Below the pieces are notes generated by a model. That model was not told the origin of the DNA. It did not search any database and was given only the letters and a program-made list of their open reading frames with translations. A stretch of 56,237 bases of DNA, taken from positions 1 through 56,237 of the forward strand of contig NZ_BCUU01000025.1 of the NCBI RefSeq assembly GCF_001591385.1, in the 5' to 3' direction. Position numbers and translations under genes: made by a program. Positions 44,265-51,418 of this stretch are shown here, piece by piece; position 1 is the first letter of the stretch, and every line of letters begins with the position of its first letter. Origin of the DNA: Variovorax soli NBRC 106424. Lineage in GTDB: Bacteria; Pseudomonadota; Gammaproteobacteria; Burkholderiales; Burkholderiaceae_C.

Positions 44265-45578
44265 ATGCCACGCGACCTTATCTCCTCAGACCTCATCCTC
44301 AGAAATATCAAGCCAGGTGACGCGCGAAAACGCATCACCGATGGCGACGGGTTGTACTTGTTGCTATTCGTCAAGGGCGGGGCGCATGGTTGGCGCCTTG
44401 ATTACACCGTGCAGGGCAGGCGAAAAACGCTTTCCCTCGGGACGTATCCGGATACTGGGCTCAAGCTGGCGCGGGAGAAAGCGGCATCCGCTCGCCAGCT
44501 GGTCGCAGCCGGCATCGATCCCAGCGAAAGCCGGAAGGAGGCGAAATCCAGGCAGGCCGCCGCCAACTTGGCCTCGAAGCGGGCAGAAGCCGGCCTTCCA
44601 ATTCTTGACAGTTTCGAAGATGTTGCCCGTGAGTGGTTCAACACTAGGCGCGACGATTGGGCTCCTAGCTATGGAGACAAAATCATCCGACGACTCGAAG
44701 TTGACGTGTTTCCGTGGCTCGGCCGTACACCTGTGGCGGAAGTCACGCCACCTCAGCTACTGGTCGTGCTGCGCCGTATTGAAAGCCGCGGTGTCTTAGA
44801 GACAGCGCATCGAGCACTTGAAAACTGCGGCCAAGTTTTCCGCTTTGCGGTTGCCACCGGCAAGGCTTCCAGCAACCCCGCCCGTGATCTGAAGGATGCG
44901 CTTCGCAAGCCAACGGTCCGACACTTCCCCGCAATCACGAACCCGGTGCGCCTTGGCGAACTCCTTCGGGCCTGCGATGCATACAAGGGCACTCACGTTG
45001 TCCGTACCGCGTTGCGGCTGCTTCCCATGGTGCTTCTACGTCCTGGCGAGCTACGCCAAGCGCGTTGGGATGAATTTGACTTGGAAGCAGGCGTATGGAC
45101 CGTCCCGGCCGCCCGGATGAAACGCGAGAAGGCAGGAAAGCTGCACGGCAAACCTCACGTGGTACCACTCGCTTTGCAGGCCGTGGCCGCGCTGCGTGAC
45201 TTGGCGCCGCTGACGGGCCCAGACGGCTACGTTTTCCGTGGCGAGCGCCATCACGATCGTCCAATGAGTGACGCAGCGATCAACGCCGCGTTCCGGGCAA
45301 TGGGGTTCGCAAAGGACGAAGTGACCGCGCACGGATTTCGAGCAACGGCCCGCACGATGATGGCGGAACGCCTGGGCGAGTCCGAATCGGTGATCGAGGC
45401 GCAACTGGCGCATGCAGTGAAAGACAGTCTGGGCAGGGCCTACAACCGCACGGAATTCCAAGCAGAGCGCAAATCGCTGATGCAGTCTTGGGCCGACTAC
45501 CTTGACCGTCTGCGGCGAGGTGCCGACGTCATTGCACTTCCCTCGGAGCCGGGAGGCCGTCTGCCCAAGGCAGCCTGA
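44265..45578 (+). CDS. int: Tyrosine integrase with DUF4102-type N-terminus
   Basis: The 437-residue protein has the arm-binding N-terminal domain of P4-type integrases (ITDGDGLYLLLFVKGG, KTLSLGTYPDTGLKLAREKA). A core-binding helical part leads into the catalytic domain with R259 in LLRPGEL, H356 and R359 in AHGFRATA, H383 in LAHAVKD and the tyrosine Y393 in RAYNR. All catalytic residues are present, so the enzyme is probably active. A GGAG site lies about 13 bases before the ATG. It sits at the end of the island next to the left att site, facing the cargo. It most likely catalysed insertion at tRNA-Phe. Confidence 0.95.
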   Translation: MPRDLISSDLILRNIKPGDARKRITDGDGLYLLLFVKGGAHGWRLDYTVQGRRKTLSLGTYPDTGLKLAREKAASARQLVAAGIDPSESRKEAKSRQAAANLASKRAEAGLPILDSFEDVAREWFNTRRDDWAPSYGDKIIRRLEVDVFPWLGRTPVAEVTPPQLLVVLRRIESRGVLETAHRALENCGQVFRFAVATGKASSNPARDLKDALRKPTVRHFPAITNPVRLGELLRACDAYKGTHVVRTALRLLPMVLLRPGELRQARWDEFDLEAGVWTVPAARMKREKAGKLHGKPHVVPLALQAVAALRDLAPLTGPDGYVFRGERHHDRPMSDAAINAAFRAMGFAKDEVTAHGFRATARTMMAERLGESESVIEAQLAHAVKDSLGRAYNRTEFQAERKSLMQSWADYLDRLRRGADVIALPSEPGGRLPKAA

Positions 45579-45733
45579 TGGGCGCAAAGCGTGGCCAGCA
45601 GAACAGGGCCGCTGCGCATAGCGCCCCACCTTCAGCGGCGCGGAGTATCGAGCCAGAAGGGCCGCCGGCGCCGCGCCTGCGCCGGCCGGCATAGCGCCGC
45701 GTCACGCACGTGCAACGCCGAGCGCGTCAAGTG

Positions 45734-46486
45734 TCAATCCAGATGCAGCTCGAACTGCGCGCCTTTGCGGCCACGGACATTCGAGAGCAGCGCCGCTCGG
45801 GCCTCGTCGGCCGTGTTCCAGCGGGTGGAGACCGGCGAAGCGTAGAGCTCAGCCTCCTTCGCATGTATGAAACGCAACGCCGCTTCATCCAGGTGCTCGC
45901 AAATGAAGTGCTGCAGCGACGGGCCCGCTTGCACCTTCCAAAGCACCAAGCGGCGCACGGCTCGCACCAGATTGCCCATCGGGGAAGGATTTGGCAGGAG
46001 ATTGATGTCCAGCGTTCTCTTACGAATCCGGCCCAGATAATTGTCCGCGCAGATCAAGCGCCGCCCCTTCAGATCGTAGGCAATGGCATCCCAGTCGAAG
46101 AATGTGCACGCGACTATATCTTCCAGCTTTTGCACAGGCACGTGTCGGCGCGCCCAGGTGGTCTCCAGCGCCCAGAAATCGATCTTCCAGGGCCCCTGCT
46201 TGCAGCCAAATCCGCCGAAGCGGTTCGAAGTCGCGCCCAACTCGGCGGCAAGCGCCGCGACGCGATCGGCCGGCGCGTCGATTACCAGGTCGATGTCGGA
46301 GCGAAAGCCCGCGCGTCCCTCGTGCGCAAAGTCGCGCACGAGCCCGCCGATGACGGCGATCCGATCGAACGCGTTGAACCGATCCTCAAGCACCTGCCGC
46401 AAGAAGACCATCTCGCCGGTGTCGTTCGCCCAGAAGTATCGATCGAGCCGACGCTTCAACGCGAGGTTGTTAGGTGCTGTTGGCAT
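45734..46486 (-). CDS. Small nucleotidyltransferase with CCA-adding-type head
   Basis: The 250-residue protein has a polymerase-beta-type nucleotidyltransferase head: IGGLVRD (about residues 46–52), the metal aspartates in SDIDLVID (D64 and D66), and a third acidic residue in WKIDFWAL (about D103). The full triad suggests it is active. The order GGxVRD then DxD matches the poly(A) polymerase/CCA-adding group. It is shorter than a CCA enzyme and its C terminus is a helical part I do not recognise. It starts inside the end of the dGTPase gene (17-base overlap) and is translationally coupled to it. Target unknown: an RNA end, a nucleotide or a protein. Confidence 0.78.
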   Translation of the reverse strand: MPTAPNNLALKRRLDRYFWANDTGEMVFLRQVLEDRFNAFDRIAVIGGLVRDFAHEGRAGFRSDIDLVIDAPADRVAALAAELGATSNRFGGFGCKQGPWKIDFWALETTWARRHVPVQKLEDIVACTFFDWDAIAYDLKGRRLICADNYLGRIRKRTLDINLLPNPSPMGNLVRAVRRLVLWKVQAGPSLQHFICEHLDEAALRFIHAKEAELYASPVSTRWNTADEARAALLSNVRGRKGAQFELHLD

Positions 46487-47984
46487 GGGGCAGGGCCTGG
46501 AACTCGCTCCAAAGACGCATCGCATAAGTATCGGTCATGCCGGAAATCATGTCTGTTAGCAGGCGCAGTTCCCGATAGCGCATACCGTTGGCTGACGAGC
46601 TGGGAGTGTCGGCCGCACAGGCCTCTTGGACATAGTTTGGGCTGATCAAAGAAAAGATGTAGCTCGAGCGCGCGCTTCGCTTTCTCGATTCGATGTTGCC
46701 CATGTCATTGCGATCGGAAATGGCCGACCAGAAGGCAGACATCAACCCGTCCAGCGCGGCCGCGCCGAGCGCTTCCGTCCGCAGTACCAATGGGTTGTTG
46801 AACGCGTATCTCTTTGCAATCTTCTTCAAGTCGCTGCAAAGCTCGGAGTTGTCCATCAAGGGCATCTGATGGCTGAAATCGAAAATGGGGCGCAAATTCC
46901 GAATGAACTGCTCGCTCGCGTGCGTGACCAAAGCCTCGATGAAGAACGCGCGCAGATATTGAATCTTGATATCGCGCTGCGCATCGGGGCGCAGCGGCTT
47001 TTGCTCAACGTCCGTGAAGCGCGACAGCAGTTTCAGCACCGTCGGGTCGTCTCGCCGGCTGCGTTGCAGGACGACGAGCACATCGTCGGGCGACATCACC
47101 AGCTTCTTAAGCACGTCGTCGACGTCCAGCACCGAGTAGGCAATGTCGTCGCACGCTTCCATGATCCATGTCAGTGGGTGACGCTGACCCTCCTCAAGGC
47201 CCGTTTGCTCTCGTACCCAGTCGACGACGTCCTTCTCCGAAGAGAAATAGCCGCCCTTTTTGCGGATCGGATTGCGCGGATCAGCAGCGGCGAAGGAGAC
47301 CGGGTATTTTAGTCCTGCGGCCAGCGTAGCTGCGGTCAGGTCGAGACCGACCCCGTCCACGTGCGTCTGCAGTCGCGTCAACAGCCGCAAGGCCTGTGGA
47401 TTGCCGTCAAACCGCGTGAACTCCAGACGAAGTGCTTCCGGGACCGCTTGCGATTGCTCCAGCTCCCGGCCGTCCCGAGCGGTCTTGCTGAAGATCCAGT
47501 CCTGGCGATTCTCGAACCAGCGGCCAATAGCCGCCTCGCCCTGATGGCCGAAGGGCGGATTGCCCAAGTCGTGCCCGAGCCCAGTCGCCAGCAGGATCGG
47601 CTGGATGACGTTGAGCAGGGCATCAGGGCCGATGCCGCTGCGCTTGAATTCCTCAGGGCTGCTCAGGAAGACGCGCACCCCGATGGAGCGTGCGAGATTG
47701 GCGACCTCGTGTGAGTGCGTCAGACGCGTGCGCACGCTGTCGTTCTCATCCATGGGCCAGACCTGTGTCTTGTCCGCCAAGCGCCGAACTGGCGTCGAGA
47801 ACAGAAGGCGGTCGTAGTCGTGCTGGAACTCGGAGCGCAGATCACCCGAGCCGGGGCTATCCGGCGCGCCGTCGTCGTTCGAAGGGGCTTGGCCCGGAAC
47901 GGAGTTTTCTGGCGCGGAAGCGGGACGGGGGCGCGGCCGGCGCGCGGGCGACCAGATGCTTGACGAGGGAATGTGTGCAACCAT
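46470..47984 (-). CDS. dGTPase-like deoxynucleotide triphosphohydrolase (HD domain)
   Basis: The 504-residue protein has a disordered-looking first 50 residues (Arg/Pro/Ala-rich). It then has the dGTPase HD pattern: RTRLTHSHEVANLARSIG (H90, H92), GLGHDLGNPPFGHQGE (HD at about 138–139) and CDDIAYSVLDVDD (about 278–290). These supply the metal-binding H…HD…D set. dGTPases remove triphosphate from dGTP or other dNTPs. Related enzymes in defence islands deplete dNTPs during phage infection. Here it is coupled to a nucleotidyltransferase. A housekeeping role cannot be excluded, but its position in an island argues for defence. Confidence 0.83.
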   Translation of the reverse strand: MVAHIPSSSIWSPARRPRPRPASAPENSVPGQAPSNDDGAPDSPGSGDLRSEFQHDYDRLLFSTPVRRLADKTQVWPMDENDSVRTRLTHSHEVANLARSIGVRVFLSSPEEFKRSGIGPDALLNVIQPILLATGLGHDLGNPPFGHQGEAAIGRWFENRQDWIFSKTARDGRELEQSQAVPEALRLEFTRFDGNPQALRLLTRLQTHVDGVGLDLTAATLAAGLKYPVSFAAADPRNPIRKKGGYFSSEKDVVDWVREQTGLEEGQRHPLTWIMEACDDIAYSVLDVDDVLKKLVMSPDDVLVVLQRSRRDDPTVLKLLSRFTDVEQKPLRPDAQRDIKIQYLRAFFIEALVTHASEQFIRNLRPIFDFSHQMPLMDNSELCSDLKKIAKRYAFNNPLVLRTEALGAAALDGLMSAFWSAISDRNDMGNIESRKRSARSSYIFSLISPNYVQEACAADTPSSSANGMRYRELRLLTDMISGMTDTYAMRLWSEFQALPHANST

Positions 47985-48400
47985 GAGGCATCTTACCCAG
48001 GCTGCGGCAAGCGACCGCGATCAGGTGTGCCGGGTGAGAAGAGACGCCGAGCGTCTTCTTCTGATCACAGCAGTCGTTTCGCGTGGTCAAGTGATCGGCG
48101 GTCCCCTGTATTAAGGCAGTCATCAAACTGGTCTGCGCCGATGACCACAACAGGCCCTTTGCAGTGAACCGGGCGCGGTCCCCGGCAACAACTGCACTGC
48201 GAGTTGTAGCGTTCCTCCGGCGTCTCGCTGCCGACTTCCACTTGCATGCAAGCAAGAGTGCTGGTCACAGGTCGCCACTTCGCCCCGGTCTTCAGAATCT
48301 TGCCACGCCGACGTGGGCAGGCCGTCGCCTTTCCATAGATCCACGGTAGGGATGATGTTGCTCTAGGCCACTGCCGAAGGCACCGTCGCGCGCCTCTCGC
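47985..48400. other. Non-coding region upstream of the dGTPase gene
   Basis: The 416-base gap has no clearly recognisable gene. A minus-strand frame at 48065–48268 would give 67 residues with a cysteine-rich part (QCSCCRGPRPVHC) and a normal-looking end. Its start is a GTG with no good ribosome site, so it is not called as a gene. The region probably contains the promoter for the dGTPase–nucleotidyltransferase pair. Confidence 0.4.
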
Positions 48401-49186
48401 CTACTGCAACCAGGCGTAAAGTTCATCCCATGCGAGCCCCAGAAGACGCTTCGAGCGCTCTTCCACGAACTCGTTGGTCCAGGTATCGCTGCGATTTCCG
48501 ATCGCGCTAAGTTGCGGCATGAACGATGCCTTGGTGACGATTTCCTGAGTTGAGTCGCCAAACTCAATACCGGCCGCGGCTGCCGCAGCCAAGATTTTTT
48601 CTGCATCCGCATGCGACGAGGCACCGAGCGCTTGGTAAAGGACGCGCTTATATGGCCAAGCCCTGGACGAGAATGAGGAGTTTGCCACCGTCGGAACAAG
48701 AACCATATTGCCAATGCGGTGCACCAAGTCGCGGTTGGCATAGATGGCGCTGTCCCAGTCGGAAGACCCTGCCAGAGGCGCAATGTGCTCTAGTGTGAGA
48801 TTGCGGTCATCCCGAAATCCGTCATAGGTTAAGCAGGGCGACACAGCTGGCCGCCCTTTTTTGATCAGCCCAGGAGCGTCCGCATCTTCGACGGCATCGT
48901 GATACGCGGCCAACAGAATGAACCTTGTCACCTCACGGCTGTTCGTGTATGCGGCAATCGCCGCACCTTCAGTCACGAACTTATCCTTGTCCGTCAAGCC
49001 ACCCAACTTGTCTTCGAGCAATCGTTGCCTCAATTCGGCCTTAAGGGCATCTAGGTCGACGGACGGTTCTGGCGAATCCGCCGAACTGCCGCGCCTAAGG
49101 CTGCGCGCCAGCGCAGGCATGCTTGTTTGGTTAGCGCCACTAAGGATCTCTCGATATTGGGTACCTCCCGGCGCTGGCCATCCCAC
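48401..49186 (-). pseudogene. Truncated GmrSD-like gene (DUF262/DUF1524 C-terminal part)
   Basis: The 261-residue frame resembles the end of GmrSD-type proteins. It carries the C-terminal part of the DUF262 helical region (TNSREVTRFILLAAYHD) and then the DUF1524 HNH region (LTLEHIAPLAG with E133–H134, and HRIGNMVLVP…NSS). The DUF262 nucleotide-binding N-terminal half, with its DGQQR-type motif, is absent. Upstream lies a repeated GC-rich segment instead. It is therefore best read as a broken remnant of a type IV restriction-like gene. It may still encode a free HNH nuclease domain, but the start is uncertain. Confidence 0.72.
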
Positions 49187-49659
49187 CAGGGGAGGGTGCG
49201 CATCGCTGTGCGACGCGCACGCCGCGTTTCGGCAGCTCGCTGCGCTCGACGGCCTGCGGCCTTGTCAGTGCCCGGCACGCCGGGCAAGGGGCGCTCGCCG
49301 CGCGGCGTCTCGTTCGCACATGGCACGTGTACGAACCGTCCGCTCCAGTCTCGCACCCATTCCTCCGGCAGTGTTGCCCACGTCCGCGCTGCGCGCTCGA
49401 TGGTCTGTGCGAGCGTTCGCGCTTCGCGCCCCGTACTCGCCCGGTCCTCGCTGCGCTCGGCTGCGGCCTCTGTGCGGTCACTTGCACAGACCATCGCCAT
49501 GGGCACCGCTGCCTTCGGGGTGCGGGACTGGAGTGGACGGTGTGAAACCGACGCGAACCAATGCCCGAACGGGACCGGTTCCGAAGGGGAACAGGCCAAG
49601 AGCCCCGGTGTACTTAAAAGACCAATGCATGCCGCGCTGCGGCAAAGAAAGGAACCCAG
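49187..49659. repeat. Inverted-repeat segment within the island
   Basis: This 473-base gap holds no convincing gene. It includes an imperfect inverted duplication of roughly 90 bases. The inner arms are gatggtctgtgc (49399–49410) and gcacagaccatc (49484–49495). The outer arms near 49334–49362 and 49516–49544 share ACCGTCC(G/A)CTCCAGTC in opposite orientation. A frame at 49127–49663 on the plus strand is a low-complexity shadow of these repeats. The segment could form a large hairpin; it is likely an element remnant. Confidence 0.65.
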
Positions 49660-49914
49660 ATGACAGCACCGAACAACGTTGAGAGCTGGCTCGGGCTCGA
49701 TGCGCTCTGCGGCACCGCCGAAGCGTGGACGTGGCTCGAAGAAAACCAAACCGACTGGTACGACGCATATCAAGCGGTCAGTCCGTGGGCCGCGACGAAG
49801 GCCGAGCTGGTGGATCTTGCGACCACGGCGCCCAACGGATTTGCGCGGGGGGTGATCTATGGCTGGCTGGCCGCGCGACAGGACATTGCAAGCCAAACGG
49901 GCATCACCTTCTGA
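49660..49914 (+). CDS. Small acidic protein, unknown
   Basis: This 84-residue soluble protein has an AAAGGAAC ribosome site 5–6 bases before the ATG and a typical coding pattern. It is rich in Trp and Ala (WTWLEENQTDWYDAYQAV) and has no hydrophobic helix long enough to span a membrane. I recognise no family. It is followed 20 bases later by another small gene and both are probably cotranscribed. The unknown cargo genes of small islands are often defence, anti-defence or toxin-antitoxin genes, but nothing here shows that directly. Confidence 0.6.
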   Translation: MTAPNNVESWLGLDALCGTAEAWTWLEENQTDWYDAYQAVSPWAATKAELVDLATTAPNGFARGVIYGWLAARQDIASQTGITF

Positions 49915-49934
49915 ATGCCGGCAAGGGAAACACA

Positions 49935-50237
49935 GTGGCCAGCTTCAAACCCTTATCGAACGCGCCGGCGCTGGCGCGAATCGCGGCGCGGCTTGAATTC
50001 GAAGCTCGATGCGCGGCGCTCGACGCCAGATTGGCTTCGATCAGCTACGAACTCGAAGCCATTCAGGCACAGCAGCGTGCGCACGCACAGCGTGCTCAGG
50101 TGATCCGGGCCAGGCGTGAGGCTGCACTGCGAGGCCTACTGGGCGGGCTCGCTACTGGCCTGGGCGCGATCGGTTGCGCCGCCCACGCCCATCGTCCGGC
50201 GCTGGGGTTGCCCGAGCTGGGCGGAAGGCGCCGATGA
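49935..50237 (+). CDS. Small coiled-coil membrane protein, unknown
   Basis: The 100-residue protein begins at a GTG preceded by AAGGGA. It has a long charged coiled-coil stretch (AALDARLASISYELEAIQAQ) and a hydrophobic helix near the end (LLGGLATGLGAIGCAAHA). It resembles a small anchored coiled-coil protein. It is 20 bases after the previous small gene and overlaps the following small frame by 4 bases. No family is recognised. The coiled coil with one membrane helix is seen in some small phage-defence and toxin proteins. Confidence 0.5.
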   Translation: MASFKPLSNAPALARIAARLEFEARCAALDARLASISYELEAIQAQQRAHAQRAQVIRARREAALRGLLGGLATGLGAIGCAAHAHRPALGLPELGGRRR

Positions 50238-50398
50238 CCGCGCATTACGCTAGCGAAGCACTGGGTCGGTTTGTTCGCTTAGCCGACTCAGTGACCACAG
50301 TTGCGAGTCGTCGGTTGCGGGATGTGCCTGACGTTGATCGCGCAACGCCCGACGCGTTCCAGGCTCAGCACGGCGCTCACGTCGATCCTGTGGCCTGA
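50234..50398 (+). CDS. Possible 54-residue peptide, unknown
   Basis: This frame overlaps the previous gene's stop (ATGA). It encodes a short peptide starting MTAHYASEALGRFV. The second half runs over the 3' end of a convergent gene on the other strand, so its coding status is weak. It is listed because translational coupling is plausible. No family can be assigned. Confidence 0.25.
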   Translation: MTAHYASEALGRFVRLADSVTTVASRRLRDVPDVDRATPDAFQAQHGAHVDPVA

Positions 50399-50935
50399 AT
50401 ACGGTCGCTCAAGGTCAACCTCCATGTTGATGTGCCCCGCAATTTCCACGTGGTGCGTCTCGCCGGGCGGCGGAAGTTCGTCAAGCGAAAAATCAAAGGG
50501 CAAGTAGATCTCGTCGTATCCGTTGCTGTTCGTGGAGGCTATGGCGCCGGAGACCTCCCCGTCATTGAGAGTCTTCCTATCGATCAAGTTGACGATCTCA
50601 TTGAAGAGATCGTTCTCATTCTGGAAGCGCCGGGCCCGGGGGAGGCAGGTGGCAAACGCGTTCAGAACCATTTCCAGGTGCGTCAACGAGGGGGCCATAA
50701 ACGACAACTGCGCCGCTCGATCAATGATGGCTTGGCCGTTGAGCACCAGGTTGCCCGCTTCGGCGAGGTCAGCGCGCTCGTCGCCTTCGGCGATGCCGGC
50801 CTTGTACGCGGCCAGCGAGCCGTAGCCCAGCGCAGCTGCGATCAGCTCCATCGCGTGGCCGTGCCTCAATGGATGGGAAGAACCTTCACTGGCCGTGCGA
50901 AGCGCGTAGGCCAGGCTCGAGATATCGACAGACAT
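50288..50935 (-). CDS. Unknown protein with a short helical N-terminal motif
   Basis: A 215-residue soluble protein beginning at 50935 with a GGAG site about 9 bases upstream. Its N-terminal HGHAMELIAAALGYGSLAAYKAG region resembles the short helical motif at the start of glyoxalase-like and plasmid-related proteins found in integrative elements. The rest, including DEIYLPFDFSLDELPPPGETHHVEI, is a beta-rich part without a clear match. It is the last cargo gene before the tRNA side of the island. The function cannot be stated. Confidence 0.6.
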   Translation of the reverse strand: MSVDISSLAYALRTASEGSSHPLRHGHAMELIAAALGYGSLAAYKAGIAEGDERADLAEAGNLVLNGQAIIDRAAQLSFMAPSLTHLEMVLNAFATCLPRARRFQNENDLFNEIVNLIDRKTLNDGEVSGAIASTNSNGYDEIYLPFDFSLDELPPPGETHHVEIAGHINMEVDLERPYSGHRIDVSAVLSLERVGRCAINVRHIPQPTTRNCGH

Positions 50936-51225
50936 GCAGATCTCCAAAGTGAGGTCGGGCAATCCAGCGATTACTTGCCCGACGCCCATGGAGTGCATGA
51001 GTCGTTGGGAAAGGGAAGGTATGAGGTCGGTCTGTTTTGCAGCCGCTGGAAGCTGAGGCGGACGCCTGGCCACCATTATGCTTGCAGACGCGCCACCGCG
51101 GTCCTTGCCTCTACGTCTACGCAGTAACTTTTCGACTGCGCGTGGCCAACTTGCCAGTTACTTTAGAAGTTGCTGCAAAATCCTGCGGACGTCGATGGCC
51201 GCAGACGGATGAATGCGGAAAACAA
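50936..51225. other. Right-end intergenic region of the island
   Basis: No gene is visible here. Two short sequences resemble the left end: gcagtaac at 51121–51128, the reverse of gttactgc at 44227–44234, and agttactttaga at 51156–51167, which matches agttacttcaga at 44238–44249 in ten of twelve bases. They may be arm-type sites for the integrase. Confidence 0.4.
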
Positions 51226-51260
51226 AAAAGCCCCAAGTTGTTGATCTACTTGGGGCTTTT
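51226..51260 (-). terminator. Terminator downstream of tRNA-Phe
   Basis: A 13-bp stem, aaaagccccaagt (51226–51238) and acttggggctttt (51248–51260), closes a 9-base loop. On the minus strand it is followed by a run of T residues. It is 30 bases from the tRNA-Phe 3' end. The stem core is the same as that of the hairpin at the left junction, so the island carries its own copy of the tRNA terminator. Confidence 0.8.
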
Positions 51261-51286
51261 AGGGTTTCGCCTTTGATGGGCGAAGT

Positions 51287-51304
51287 AATTTGGTGGCCTG
51301 GGGC
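51287..51304. other. Right attachment site at tRNA-Phe 3' end
   Basis: The bases aatttggtggcctggggc cover the CCA end and acceptor-stem side of tRNA-Phe, plus four flanking bases. They match the left copy at 44148–44164 except for one extra c. It is the tRNA-proximal junction of the island. Confidence 0.7.
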
Positions 51305-51366
51305 GGAATCGAACCACCGACACGCGGATTTTCAATCCGCTGCTCTACCAACTGAGCTACCGGGCC
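51291..51366 (-). tRNA. tRNA-Phe (anticodon GAA)
   Basis: On the minus strand the 76-base sequence folds as a cloverleaf starting GGCCCGGTAGCTCAG. The anticodon stem is GCGGA/TCCGC around a loop TTGAAAA, so the anticodon is GAA. A TTCGATT loop is present in the T arm and the 3' end CCA is encoded. Its 5' acceptor strand GGCCCGG faces CCAGGCC, which leaves a C·A mismatch at position 5–68. That base lies in the part supplied by the island. Confidence 0.95.
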
Positions 51367-51418
51367 ATTCTCTTTTGATCGAGACGCCCAACCCAAGAAT
51401 TCGGGTTGGAGCCCACGA

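Larger units (their letters stand above)
44148..51304. mobile_element. Integrative genomic island at tRNA-Phe
   Basis: The segment is bounded by the left att match (44148–44164) and the tRNA-Phe 3' end (51287–51304). Its left end carries a tyrosine integrase facing inward, and it holds a set of accessory genes with no housekeeping role. Base use in the middle differs visibly from the flanks. The size is about 7.2 kb. There are no conjugation or phage structural genes, so it is a small non-self-transmissible island. Cargo includes a dGTPase-like gene, a nucleotidyltransferase, a truncated GmrSD-like gene and small unknown proteins. Confidence 0.85.

Noticed and set aside
48065..48268. A 67-residue cysteine-rich frame upstream of the dGTPase gene
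   Set aside because: It starts at GTG with no ribosome site and has no recognisable family. It is noted in the gap entry only.
49127..49663. A plus-strand 178-residue frame
   Set aside because: It overlaps the inverted repeat, is Arg/Ala-rich, shows no domain and overlaps a truncated gene on the other strand.
51226..51260. A riboswitch or small RNA at the right hairpin
   Set aside because: The perfect stem with a T run downstream of tRNA-Phe is explained as a terminator.
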